Positions 18,805-27,546 of a DNA stretch of 64,000 nucleotides are shown in pieces. Within the stretch, counting starts at the first letter, position 1; every line of letters begins with the position of its first letter. The stretch covers positions 558,001 through 622,000 of the forward strand of contig NZ_JBDWLT010000010.1 in the NCBI RefSeq assembly GCF_039973015.1. Reading direction: 5' to 3'. The DNA comes from Parvibaculum sp039973015. Its GTDB lineage: Bacteria > Pseudomonadota > Alphaproteobacteria > Parvibaculales > Parvibaculaceae. The translations under genes were made by a program, and so were the position numbers. The notes beneath the pieces are model-generated. The model was not told the origin of the DNA. It did not search any database and was given only the letters and a program-made list of their open reading frames with translations.

Positions 18805-20682
18805 TCAATTCTCCCCGGTCATGGCATCCGCGGACCACCAGGTCGCGAGCACGCCACGATGATATTTCGGTTTCGTCTCCGGCCGGGCGAACTTGTCCCA
18901 GAAGGCGAGATGGTGGGTATTCTTGTGCCACTGCGGCACCCAGTAGTGTCCGGCGCGCAGCACCCGGTCGAGCGCGCGGGCGGCGACTTCCTGTTCCGCG
19001 CGTGTCGGTGCGGCAATGACCTTCTCGATCAGCGCGTCGATCGCGGGGTTCGATATGCCCGAAAGATTTCGCCCGCCGGGAATTTTCGCGAACGCAGACG
19101 ACCAGTAGCTGCGAGCCTCGACGCCGGGCGTGAGGCTGAGCGGATAGCGCTGCATGACGACATCGAAATCGTAATTGTCGCGGCGCAGCTGATATTGCGA
19201 GGTGTCGATGGTGCGGCTGTCCGCATCGATGCCGAGAAGGCGGAGGTTTTTCGCAAGCGGCGCGACGATACGCTCCACCATCGGATCATTGTCGAGAAAT
19301 TCGATGGACAGCACCTCGCCCGCCGCGTTGCGGCGCTTGCCGTCCTGCACGGTCCAGCCCGCCGCGTCGAGAAGACCGGCGGCACGGCGCAGAAGCTTGC
19401 GGTCCTGCCCCGAACCGTCGCTCGCGGGCGGCGTGACCACGGGACCGAAAACGGCGTCGGGCACCTTGCCGCGCCACGGCTCCAGCAGCGCAAGCTCGTC
19501 GGCATCGGGCGCACCCGTCGCTTTCATCGGCGAGTTTTCGAAATAGCTCTCTGTGCGCTTGTAGAGATCGTGGAAAAGGTTCCTGTTCGTCCAGGCAAAG
19601 TCGAAGGCAAGCCCCATCGCCTCGCGTACGCGGATGTCCTGGAACTTCGAGCGTCGCGTATTGAGGAACCAGCCCTGCGCGCCCGACGGCGTATCGTCGG
19701 GCAGGGTGAGAAGCTTCACGCGCCCGTCCTTCACCGCGGGGAACTCGTACTCCGTCGCCCAGGTCTTCGAGGTGAACTCCTCGCGAAAGAGATAGCCGCC
19801 CGCCTTGAAGGCCTCGAACTGCGCCGTGCGGTCGCGGAAATATTCGAAGCGCACTTCGCCGAAATTCCACTTCCCCTTGTTCACGGGAAGATTTTGTCCC
19901 CAATAGTCCTCGACGCGCTCATAGGTGATGGCGCGGCCCGCGCGGATCTTGCCGACGCGGTAAGGCCCGCTGCCAAGCGGCGGCGTGAGCGAGGCATCGG
20001 CGAAATCATGCGCCGTATAGAAGGCCCTGGAGAAGACGGGCAGCGTGCCTGCGATGAAGAGCGGCAGGTCGCGCGTCTGCTCGCCGGTCAGCGTGATGGT
20101 GAGCGTGTGCCTGTCCGCCGCTTCCGCCGAGGCCATCTCCTTCACATTCTGCGCGATCAGCGGATGGCCTTTTTCCTTCAGCAGCATGAAGGAGAAGGCG
20201 GCGTCTTCCGCGGTGAGGGATGTGCCGTCATGGAAGCGCGCATCCTCGCGCAAGCGGAAGGTAAGGCGGTTGCCGTCCTGCGATACCTCGACGCTTTCCG
20301 CGAGAAGCCCGTAGACCGCATCCGGCTCGTCATAGGCGCGCACCATCAGCGTGTCGAAAAGGAGTTCGAGACCCTGCGCGGCGTTCCCTTTGAGGATGTA
20401 ACCGTTCAGCGTGTCGAATGTATAGAAGGAGGCGTTATAGGCAGCCGTCGGGCCGATCTGCGAGAAGCTGCCGCCCTTGGGCGCATCCGGGTTCACATAG
20501 TCGAAATGCGTGAAGTCCGGCGCATATTTGAGCTCGCCGAAAATCGACATGCCATGACGCCGCGCGGGCCCTGCCGCACGGGCGGGCGAGAAGGGGAGCG
20601 AAAGAGCCGCCGCTGCGCCCCCGGTGAGCGCCAGCATCTGCCGCCGCGTCAGCGCGCCGAGCCGTCCCGCGCTGCGCCTCAT
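18805..20682 (-). CDS. yejA: Peptide-binding protein, YejA-like, Tat-type signal
   Basis: Periplasmic receptor of the Yej importer, extracellular solute-binding family 5. The start at 20682 overlaps the stop of the upstream paralogue by four bases (ATGA). The 625-residue protein begins with a twin-arginine-like signal, LTRRQMLALTGGAAAALSL, followed by an Ala-rich cleavage region, so export by the Tat pathway is likely. The SBP_bac_5 core has FGELKYAPDFTHFDYVNPDA, LGSGPYRVGKI and NYDFDVVMQRYPLS. It shares strong similarity with the gene upstream. Confidence 0.9.
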   Translation of the reverse strand: MRRSAGRLGALTRRQMLALTGGAAAALSLPFSPARAAGPARRHGMSIFGELKYAPDFTHFDYVNPDAPKGGSFSQIGPTAAYNASFYTFDTLNGYILKGNAAQGLELLFDTLMVRAYDEPDAVYGLLAESVEVSQDGNRLTFRLREDARFHDGTSLTAEDAAFSFMLLKEKGHPLIAQNVKEMASAEAADRHTLTITLTGEQTRDLPLFIAGTLPVFSRAFYTAHDFADASLTPPLGSGPYRVGKIRAGRAITYERVEDYWGQNLPVNKGKWNFGEVRFEYFRDRTAQFEAFKAGGYLFREEFTSKTWATEYEFPAVKDGRVKLLTLPDDTPSGAQGWFLNTRRSKFQDIRVREAMGLAFDFAWTNRNLFHDLYKRTESYFENSPMKATGAPDADELALLEPWRGKVPDAVFGPVVTPPASDGSGQDRKLLRRAAGLLDAAGWTVQDGKRRNAAGEVLSIEFLDNDPMVERIVAPLAKNLRLLGIDADSRTIDTSQYQLRRDNYDFDVVMQRYPLSLTPGVEARSYWSSAFAKIPGGRNLSGISNPAIDALIEKVIAAPTRAEQEVAARALDRVLRAGHYWVPQWHKNTHHLAFWDKFARPETKPKYHRGVLATWWSADAMTGEN

Positions 20683-22718
20683 TCGGCCTCGCCGCGTTCG
20701 GGGGCCGCAGGCGCCGCGCCCTTGTCGGCCCACCAGATCGTCGGGAAACCGCTCGAATAGGGCGGCATTTCTTCGGGATGCTTCATGCGCGCCCAATAGG
20801 CGAGCCGCGTATTCGGCGAATACCATTGCGGTACGACATAGTGGCCGAACAGCAGAACACGGTCGAGCGCGCGGCTCGCGGCAATGAGTTCCGCCCGGCT
20901 CTCGGCATAGATGATCTTGTCGATGAGTTTCTCGACGACCGGATCGCAAATGCCGGCCGTATTGCGGCTGCCTGTCTTTTCCGCCGCCGCGCAACCCCAG
21001 AACTCGCGCTGCTCATTGCCGGGCGAAAGAGACTGACCGAACGTATCGACGATGATGTCGAAGTCGTAATTGTCGGTGCGGTTTTTATATTGCGGTGTAT
21101 CGACGGTGCGGATCGTCGCCTCGATACCGAGCCTCTTCAGCGATTGCTGGAAGGGCGCGACCACGCGCTCGAATGTCGGCTGGTCGAGCAGGAACTCGAC
21201 CGTCATGACCTCGCCTTGCTCGCTGGTGAGCTTACCGTCCTTGATCGTCCAGCCCGCATCCTTGAGAAGCGCGGCCGCCTTGCGCAGGTTCGCGCGGTTG
21301 TTGCCGCTGCCATCGGTCTTCGGGTTCTCGTAAGCCTCGGTGAAGATTTCCGGCGGCAGCTTGTCCTCGAACTCTTTGAGAATGGCAAGTTCGCGGCCTT
21401 GCGGAAGGCCATGTGCGGCCAGTTCTGAATTGGCGAAGTAGCTGTCGGTGCGCGTATAGGAATCGTAGAAGAGATTCTTGTTCATCCACTCGAAATCGAA
21501 AGCCCAGTTGAAAGCCTCGCGCACCCGGGCATCCTTGAACTTGTTGCGGCGGGTGTTGAAGGCGAAGGCCTGCATACCGGCCGGGTTCATCGTGCGGATT
21601 TCTTCTCTTTTGAGATCGCCGCGGCGGACGGGCGGGACGTCATATTCCGTCGCCCAGTTCTTCGCGCTGTTCTCGATGCGAAAGTCCACGCGGTCGCCTT
21701 TCAGGGCTTCGAGCGCCACCGTCGTATCGCGAAAATATTCGAAAACGATCTTGTCGAAATTATTGGTACCGGCATTTACCGGCAGGTCCGCCGCCCAATA
21801 GTCCGGCACGCGCTCAAACGTGATGGAGCGGCCGGGCGAGACCTTGCCCACGCGATAGGGGCCGCTGCCGAGCGGCGGTTCGAGCGTTGTCTCGGCGAAG
21901 TTGCGGGTCTCGCCTTTCGCGTTCTTACCCGTCCAGTAGTGCTTCGGCAGCACGGGAAGCTGGCCGACGATCTGCGGCAGTTCGCGGTTGCCCGTCTGGT
22001 TGAAGGTGAAGGTCACTTCGTGTTCGGCGGTCTTCTCCGCCTTCACGACGTTTGCGTAATAGGCGTTGTAGAAGGGGTGGCTCTTCTTCAGCGTTTCGAA
22101 GGTCCAGACGACATCCTCCGGCGTCACCGGCTCGCCATCATGCCACGTCGCCCGCGCGCGCAGCCTGTAGGTGACGGAGGAATAGTCCTTGGGATGGCGG
22201 ACGCTTTCGGCGAGAAGCCCGTATTCTGAAGCGGGCTCGTCCATGCTCGCCGTCATCAGCGTATCGTAAATATAGGTGCTGCTGCCCGCAGCGGCCTGCC
22301 CCTTCACGATGAAGGGATTGAGGCTGTCGAAACTGCCGAAGACGCCGTAGCGCACCGCGCCGCCCTTGGGCGCATCCGGGTTCACATAGTCGAAATGGTC
22401 GAAATCCGGCCCGTATTTCAACTCGCCGAAAAGCGAGGAGCCGTGGCGCGGGATGGTCGGATCGAAATCGGCATCTTCCGTCACCGGGATGACGACTTCA
22501 TTCGGGCGGCGGAACGCCTCTTCGGAAGTCTGTTCGGCCGGGCCTGCGGCGCTCCCGGCGGTTTCCGCCGGTCCCGCAGCCGTCGCTCCGGCCATTCCCG
22601 CTTCTTGTCCGGCTTCGCGGCTGGCCTCGTCGCCGCCTGAAAAATAGAAGATCGCCGCCACCATCAAAAAGATGACGGCCGCACCGGCTACCACCGGCCT
22701 GGTCATGAAACCACGCAC
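20679..22718 (-). CDS. Second YejA-like peptide-binding protein, membrane anchored
   Basis: Paralogue of the downstream YejA-like protein (both carry FGELKYxPDFxHFDYVNPDA and LGSGPYRVGK). The start is most likely the GTG at 22718, with GGGAG 7 bases upstream; ATG 22706 and a longer TTG/ATG start are alternatives. The N-terminus is a plain hydrophobic helix (VVAGAAVIFLMVAAIFYF) with no clear cleavage site, then an Ala/Gly/Pro/Glu linker of about 50 residues before the folded domain, so the receptor is probably tethered to the inner membrane. First gene of the yej operon. Confidence 0.88.
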   Translation of the reverse strand: MRGFMTRPVVAGAAVIFLMVAAIFYFSGGDEASREAGQEAGMAGATAAGPAETAGSAAGPAEQTSEEAFRRPNEVVIPVTEDADFDPTIPRHGSSLFGELKYGPDFDHFDYVNPDAPKGGAVRYGVFGSFDSLNPFIVKGQAAAGSSTYIYDTLMTASMDEPASEYGLLAESVRHPKDYSSVTYRLRARATWHDGEPVTPEDVVWTFETLKKSHPFYNAYYANVVKAEKTAEHEVTFTFNQTGNRELPQIVGQLPVLPKHYWTGKNAKGETRNFAETTLEPPLGSGPYRVGKVSPGRSITFERVPDYWAADLPVNAGTNNFDKIVFEYFRDTTVALEALKGDRVDFRIENSAKNWATEYDVPPVRRGDLKREEIRTMNPAGMQAFAFNTRRNKFKDARVREAFNWAFDFEWMNKNLFYDSYTRTDSYFANSELAAHGLPQGRELAILKEFEDKLPPEIFTEAYENPKTDGSGNNRANLRKAAALLKDAGWTIKDGKLTSEQGEVMTVEFLLDQPTFERVVAPFQQSLKRLGIEATIRTVDTPQYKNRTDNYDFDIIVDTFGQSLSPGNEQREFWGCAAAEKTGSRNTAGICDPVVEKLIDKIIYAESRAELIAASRALDRVLLFGHYVVPQWYSPNTRLAYWARMKHPEEMPPYSSGFPTIWWADKGAAPAAPERGEAE

Positions 22719-22805
22719 ACTTATTCTCCCTCTTGCCCGATGCAGCGCGCCGGACATGTCGGGCCGCCGTGCCGCGCCCCCTCGATCGGTTTCTTATTGT
22801 GCTCT

Positions 22806-22834
22806 GTTTTAGCGGTTTTATCCCATTAAAACAA
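22806..22834 (-). promoter_or_regulatory. Possible sigma-70-type promoter of the yej operon
   Basis: On the minus strand TTGTTT (22829-22834) and TAAAAC (22806-22811) are separated by 17 bases and lie about 90 bases before the proposed GTG of the first yej gene. Match to consensus is partial. Confidence 0.3.
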
Positions 22835-22852
22835 AGTCATCCGGGGGGCTGG

Positions 22853-22888
22853 CACAAAAGAAAACGCGCCCGGATTTCTCCGGGCGCG
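22853..22888 (-). terminator. Rho-independent terminator of the cytochrome c gene
   Basis: Stem CGCGCCCGG (22865-22873) with CCGGGCGCG (22880-22888), six-base loop, followed on the minus strand by TTTTCTTTTG. It lies 26 bases after the cytochrome stop codon. Confidence 0.88.
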
Positions 22889-22913
22889 CTTCAAATCCTG
22901 TATCGCTGCCGGA

Positions 22914-23558
22914 TTACTCGGCGGCGGGCTCTTCGCCTTCCCCGGCGTCAGCACCTTCCTCGACCGGCGCGGCTTCTTCGGCCGCAGCGCCTTCTTCGGG
23001 GGCTGCTTCTTCCGCAGGCGGTTCCGGGAGCGGCTGGTTGGAGCCGAGCGAGTTCAGATAGACCAGCAGGTCCGCGCGCTCCTGCGGCTTCCTGATGCCG
23101 GCAAAGCTCATCGCCGTGCCCGGGATGTAACCGCGCGGATCCTCAATGAAGTGAGAGAGTTCTTCGAAGCCCCACGCCTCTGAGGACTTCTCCTGCATGG
23201 CAGAAGAATAGGCAAAGCCGGCCATGTGGGCGTGCTTCGCGCCGACGATACCGTAAAGGTTCGGGCCGATCCGTGCTTCGCCGCCTTCGTCGAACGTATG
23301 GCAGGCCGCGCACTTCTTGGCAGCCTTTTCGCCGCGGCCCGCATCGGCCTGCGCGAGGAGCGTCGCAAGCGGCACTTCCTTGACCGCTTCGGCTGCGCCG
23401 CCGCCTTCTCCGCCCTCTTCGAGCGCCGCTACCGCATAGGCCTGCGGATTGGCTTCTTCCGTCTCATAGAGAGTCTCGGTGAGAAGAGACACCGCAAGAA
23501 TAAAGAGGATGGAGCCGAGCAGTGCGCCTGCAAACTTGTTGAATTCGAAAGAGTCCAT
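22914..23558 (-). CDS. cycM: Membrane-anchored class I cytochrome c (CycM-like)
   Basis: Electron carrier on the periplasmic face of the inner membrane, probably feeding a terminal oxidase as CycM/c552 does in rhizobia. An N-terminal uncleaved anchor (about 7-27), an acidic linker, and a cytochrome c domain with heme site CAACH (about residues 83-87) and axial methionine in GTAMSFAG. The roughly 40-residue tail after LVYLNSLGS is almost only Glu, Ala, Pro and Gly, an unusual extension. Divergent from kdsB, an arrangement seen in other Rhizobiales. Confidence 0.9.
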   Translation of the reverse strand: MDSFEFNKFAGALLGSILFILAVSLLTETLYETEEANPQAYAVAALEEGGEGGGAAEAVKEVPLATLLAQADAGRGEKAAKKCAACHTFDEGGEARIGPNLYGIVGAKHAHMAGFAYSSAMQEKSSEAWGFEELSHFIEDPRGYIPGTAMSFAGIRKPQERADLLVYLNSLGSNQPLPEPPAEEAAPEEGAAAEEAAPVEEGADAGEGEEPAAE

Positions 23559-23859
23559 TAGCTCCTGCTCCGGCCGGTTCGTTTATTTGATGAACGGTAG
23601 CCCATGCGGCAAAACAGGCAAAAATGCGCGTTTCCGCCCTTCAGCGAGGCCCCCGCGGAATTGGCGCGGAGATTAGCCGCTTCCGCCGCCGTGCCGCAAG
23701 CCGTATAAGTGCGCGAAATCCGCGTGTATCAAGGAAAAACACCTGTATGGCGGTCCGTTGGTGCACCGGCGGTGCGGCACGGGGCGCGAGGAGAGGCTCA
23801 AATTGCGGCGATCCGTCGCACCGGAGCCGCGCGCAGCAGGCAAAGGGAGACTGAGGCAG
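23559..23859. other. Intergenic region between cycM and kdsB
   Basis: About 300 bases separating two divergent genes, so it must hold both promoters. I see no repeat, RNA or convincing ORF; forward reading frames here are in frame with kdsB but lack family similarity. Confidence 0.5.
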
Positions 23860-24636
23860 ATGGCGGAGCAGGCGACGAAGGCGGGGAGCGACCTTGCCGG
23901 GCATCCGATTGTGGTGATTCCCGCCCGCATGGCCTCGACCCGGCTGCCGGACAAGCCGCTCGCCGATATCTGCGGCGCCCCGATGATCGTTCAGGTCTGG
24001 CGCCGTGCGATGGAGGCGGGCGTGGGCCGTGTCGTCGTTGCCGCCGCCGAGGCCGAAATTGCCGATGCTGTGCGCGAAGCGGGCGGCGAGGCAGTTCTCA
24101 CCGATCCCGATCTCCCTTCCGGTTCCGACCGCGTGTGGGCTGCCGTCTGCGGCATCGACCCGGAAGGGCGCCACACCGTCATCGTCAATGTGCAGGGCGA
24201 CCTGCCGACGCTGAACCCGGCGCTCATCCGCCGCACCTATGAAGCGCTTGTTCGTCCGGGCGCCGACATTTCGACCCTCGCGGCCGAAATTTCCGACGAG
24301 GAAGAACGCACCAACCAGAATGTCGTGAAGGTGGTGACCTCGTTCGGCGAGAGCCGCATCGCGCGCGCGCTCTATTTTACGCGCGCCACCGCGCCCTGGG
24401 GCGACGGACCGCTCTACCATCATATCGGGATTTACGGTTATCGCCGCGAGGCGCTGGCCCGTTTCGTTTCGCTGCCGCCTTCGCCGCTCGAAATGCGCGA
24501 AAAGCTGGAGCAATTGCGCGCGCTCGAAGCGGGCATGGCAATAGAAGTGGCGCTCGTTGACACCGTTCCGCTCGGTGTCGATACTTCGGCCGACCTCGAA
24601 AAAGCCCGTGCGGCGCTATCCGGGAGACCTGCGTGA
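23860..24636 (+). CDS. kdsB: 3-deoxy-manno-octulosonate cytidylyltransferase KdsB
   Basis: Activates Kdo as CMP-Kdo for lipopolysaccharide inner-core synthesis in the cytoplasm. Nucleotidyltransferase motifs are clear: VVIPARMASTRLPDKPL at the N-terminus, then GSDRVWAAV and VNVQGDLPTLNP (metal-binding Asp). A later segment, HHIGIYGYRREALARFVSLPPS, is typical of KdsB. I start at ATG 23860 (258 residues), the point where family similarity begins; the frame stays open upstream to 23758. It overlaps the pheA start by one base (24636). Confidence 0.93.
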   Translation: MAEQATKAGSDLAGHPIVVIPARMASTRLPDKPLADICGAPMIVQVWRRAMEAGVGRVVVAAAEAEIADAVREAGGEAVLTDPDLPSGSDRVWAAVCGIDPEGRHTVIVNVQGDLPTLNPALIRRTYEALVRPGADISTLAAEISDEEERTNQNVVKVVTSFGESRIARALYFTRATAPWGDGPLYHHIGIYGYRREALARFVSLPPSPLEMREKLEQLRALEAGMAIEVALVDTVPLGVDTSADLEKARAALSGRPA

Positions 24637-25508
24637 TGACGGATACCGCCAGCGCCGACAATATTATTGCCTTTCAGGGCGAGGCGGGCGCGAACTCGCA
24701 CATCGCCTGCCGCGAGGCCTTTCCCGGCATGATGGTCCTGCCTTGCGACACGTTCGAGGACGTGTTCGCGGCGGTAAGCGAGGGCCGCGCGCGCCTTGCC
24801 ATGATCGCCATCGAGAACTCGCTCGCGGGCCGCGTCGCCGATGTGCATCATCTCATTCCCGGCACCGGCCTCTATATCGTGGGCGAACACTTCCTGCCCG
24901 TGCGGCATCAGTTGCTCGGGCTCAAGGGTACGAAGATCGAGGACATAAAATCCGTGCACAGCCATGTGCATGCGCTCGGTCAATGCCGCCGCGTGATCCG
25001 CGAACTGGGGCTGAAGGCTGTCGTCGCCGCCGACACGGCGGGCGCCGCGCGCCAGATTGCGGAGGCGGGCGACCCGGCGCAGGCGGCTCTCGCATCGGAG
25101 CTTGCCGCGAAGATCTACGACCTCGATATCTTGCGCGCGAATGTCGAGGATGCCGAGCACAACACGACCCGCTTCATCATCATGGCGAACGAGCCTGACG
25201 ATGCGGGGCCGGACGAGGGGCCCGTGATCACGAGTTTCATCTTCCGTGTGCGCAACGTACCCGCCGCGCTCTACAAGGCGATGGGCGGCTTTGCGACCAA
25301 TGGCGTCAACATGACGAAGCTCGAAAGTTACCAGCTTGAAGGCAGCTTCAACGCCAGCCAGTTCTATGCCGATATTGAAGGCCACCCGGATTCGCGCAAT
25401 GTCCGCCTGGCGCTCGAAGAACTGGAGTTCTTCACGAGCGAGCTGCGCATTCTCGGCATCTACAAGGCGCATGGTTACCGGGCGAGCCTTGCGGGCGGGC
25501 AAATCTAG
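24636..25508 (+). CDS. pheA: Prephenate dehydratase PheA
   Basis: Converts prephenate to phenylpyruvate in phenylalanine synthesis. The catalytic domain (about 1-185) runs from IIAFQGEAGANSHIAC to NTTRFIIMA, which holds the conserved TRF motif. The C-terminal ACT domain (about 200-280) has FRVRNVPAALYKAMGGF and KLESYQLEGSF; the latter replaces the ESRP feedback motif of enteric PheA, as usual in alphaproteobacteria. No chorismate mutase domain is fused. ATG 24636 is preceded by GGGAG. Confidence 0.93.
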   Translation: MTDTASADNIIAFQGEAGANSHIACREAFPGMMVLPCDTFEDVFAAVSEGRARLAMIAIENSLAGRVADVHHLIPGTGLYIVGEHFLPVRHQLLGLKGTKIEDIKSVHSHVHALGQCRRVIRELGLKAVVAADTAGAARQIAEAGDPAQAALASELAAKIYDLDILRANVEDAEHNTTRFIIMANEPDDAGPDEGPVITSFIFRVRNVPAALYKAMGGFATNGVNMTKLESYQLEGSFNASQFYADIEGHPDSRNVRLALEELEFFTSELRILGIYKAHGYRASLAGGQI

Positions 25509-25640
25509 CGGATTTTCCCTGCTCCCCGGGGAACCCGATCTCTGTTACAAAGTTGTTATAAAGCGGGCCAAAGGCGCTACGGTGTCCTGGCGTTGCCGCG
25601 CGCCGTGCCGGCGCCATGACAACAGTAGCGGGAATCCAGA

Positions 25641-26333
25641 TTGAGTGCAGACAGCAGTCTCCGTTCAGAGAATAGCGGACCCGGCCTTGTTCCCGCCACG
25701 GGCGCCGTCATCCGCATTCCAGATATCCGGCATATGGGGGACTGGCTGACGGGCGCGGCCATATTCGCTGTTTGCCTGGAGCTCGTCTTCTCTCTCGGCC
25801 ATATCAGCCTCTATAGAGAGAACGCGCTGATAGAACTCAGCCAGTGCATGCTTCTCTGGACGGGCGGCGGGCTCTTCATCGCGGCGGCGACGCGGGCGCG
25901 CGACAGGATATCTTTCCTCGCCTTTCTGTGGCTTGCGCTTCTCATCCTTGCCCTTCTGATGCGCGAAATCGAGTTCGAGGATACGCGGTTTGCCGCCTGG
26001 AGCGTCCCGTCTTTCCTGCATGAAATAAAATATGCCGTTACCGGCCTCCTGGCCGTCCTGCTCTTCCTGTCCTCGCGCCGCGCCACGATGCCGGTGGTGC
26101 AGGCCGGAGCGGCATGGGTGCTGAAGGGCTCAGGCCGGTGGATGGCAGCAGGACTGGCGGCCTATCTGCTGGGCGATCTTGGCGACAAGGAACTCGTATT
26201 CGCCGCCAAGGAGGCAAACCTCATGATGGAGGAGAGCGCCGAACTTCTCGGTACGCTCTGCCTCTTCATCACCGCCCATACCGCGCTTCGCCGCCGCAGT
26301 ATCCTTCTGCCTAGCCCTCTGCAAAAGCCTTGA
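25641..26333 (+). CDS. Uncharacterised membrane protein, about five helices
   Basis: 230 residues with hydrophobic segments near 38-57, 68-85, 90-107, 130-147 and 165-182, and a short C-terminal segment. No family recognised. Conserved-looking polar residues sit between helices (REIEFEDTRFAAWSVPSFLHEIKY), and an acidic patch (KEANLMMEESAELLG) precedes the last helix. The start is probably TTG 25641 (GGGA upstream), although a start near ATG 25734 cannot be excluded. Its 3' end overlaps nudC on the other strand by 23 bases. Confidence 0.65.
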   Translation: MSADSSLRSENSGPGLVPATGAVIRIPDIRHMGDWLTGAAIFAVCLELVFSLGHISLYRENALIELSQCMLLWTGGGLFIAAATRARDRISFLAFLWLALLILALLMREIEFEDTRFAAWSVPSFLHEIKYAVTGLLAVLLFLSSRRATMPVVQAGAAWVLKGSGRWMAAGLAAYLLGDLGDKELVFAAKEANLMMEESAELLGTLCLFITAHTALRRRSILLPSPLQKP

Positions 26334-27267
26334 TGAGCTGATGCGCGATGGCGAAGGGCGGGGGGAACCACGCCGTTCCGTCGCCCTGACCGGCGATGAT
26401 CGCCTTGGCTTCTTCCCGTGTGAACCAGCGTCCTTCGGAAAGCTCCACGCCGTCGATCTCGAAATCTTCCGTATCGGCGACGGCGTGGCAGCCGATCATC
26501 AGCGATGAGGGATAGGGCCAGGGCTGCGTCGAGTGATAGCTCACCTCCGAGACCTTGAGGCCCGCTTCCTCGTCCAGTTCGCGCGCCACCGCCTCCTCGA
26601 TCGATTCGCCGGGCTCCACGAAGCCCGCCAGCGCCGAATGCATGCCCTTCGGCCAGATCTTCTGGCGCCCCAGGAAGCACTTGCCGTCATGGATCGCGAG
26701 CATGATGACGACGGGGTCTGTGCGCGGGAAATGCTCCGCCTTGCAGGAGGGACACTGACGCTTGTAGCCGGCTTCGGCCATTTCGCTCCTGTGGCCGCAG
26801 ACGGAGCAGAAGCCGTGGCGGCTGTGCCAGTCGATCATCGACTTCGCCTGCGCCATGATTGCGAGTTCGCTCGGCGTGATCTCGCCTGCCATGGCGAGCC
26901 CGCGCAGATCTTCGAAAGCGCCCTGACCCTTGAGGGCGGGGTGCTCTTCTGCGTTTTTCGTCTCGCTCACATCGGTCGCGAAAAGGGCCTTGCCGCGCTT
27001 GTTGATGCCGAGAAAGACGAGACATCCCTCGCCCGCGAGTTCGGGGATGAGGGCGGCGGGCAGCCAGCCGATATCCTTGCCTTGAGAGGGAGCCGCTTCC
27101 GGCAGCACGAATGGCTCCCAGTCGCGCTTCGGCAGACGCCGGAACGGCACGAAGAGGCTGACGGGATTGGCCAGCTGCTCCGCGATCCAGGCCTTGTCGG
27201 TGCGGCGGTAGCTGGCGCGGTCGAGCGGGTTGTTGGCGAAAATATTGGGATTTTCGGGCAGGGCCAT
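26311..27267 (-). CDS. nudC: NAD(+) pyrophosphatase / RNA decapping enzyme NudC
   Basis: Nudix hydrolase that splits NADH and removes NAD caps from RNA. About 318 residues from ATG 27267 (reading MALPENPNIFANNPLDR). It has the N-terminal NudC domain, a four-cysteine zinc ribbon (CSVCG and CPSC, spaced 16 residues), the Nudix box GFVEPGESIEEAVARELDEEAG and the NADH-specific motif QPWPYPSSLM. All catalytic glutamates are present. The frame remains open to 28572 but upstream similarity is absent. Confidence 0.93.
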   Translation of the reverse strand: MALPENPNIFANNPLDRASYRRTDKAWIAEQLANPVSLFVPFRRLPKRDWEPFVLPEAAPSQGKDIGWLPAALIPELAGEGCLVFLGINKRGKALFATDVSETKNAEEHPALKGQGAFEDLRGLAMAGEITPSELAIMAQAKSMIDWHSRHGFCSVCGHRSEMAEAGYKRQCPSCKAEHFPRTDPVVIMLAIHDGKCFLGRQKIWPKGMHSALAGFVEPGESIEEAVARELDEEAGLKVSEVSYHSTQPWPYPSSLMIGCHAVADTEDFEIDGVELSEGRWFTREEAKAIIAGQGDGTAWFPPPFAIAHQLIKAFAEG

Positions 27268-27409
27268 TGGCGTTTCCGGATTGTTTTGTTGAATGGCGGG
27301 GTGGCGCAGACTGGCACAGGCCGGAAATTCGCTCAATCTTCTTGGACAGCGGACGGATTCGGGCGCAAGACCTTGCATCCGCGGCCCGTTCCCCTGATAT
27401 AGTCCCCTC

Positions 27410-27503
27410 GGGAGGCTGGCGCGGACGAGTCCCTCGCCAACCCGGTCAGATCCGGAAGGAAGCAGCCGTAACGAGTTTCGCTCGGGTCGCTGTCCAGTCT
27501 CCC
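27410..27503 (+). ncRNA. ffs: Signal recognition particle RNA (4.5S, small bacterial type)
   Basis: The apical SRP domain sequence GGTCAGATCCGGAAGGAAGC followed by AGCCGTAACGA is the Ffh-binding loop signature. The ends pair: GGGAGGCTGG (27410-27419) with CCAGTCTCCC (27494-27503). Length about 94 bases is standard for proteobacteria. It lies 44 bases before dnaX, the usual alphaproteobacterial location. Confidence 0.96.
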
Positions 27504-27546
27504 ACCTTTGTTCCCCCTTCCAGCCGTAGAGGAGCCCGCGATTTCC

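Noticed and set aside
18859..20760. 633-codon forward frame opposite the YejA-like gene
   Set aside because: Antisense shadow of a strong solute-binding-protein gene; composition-driven with no family similarity.
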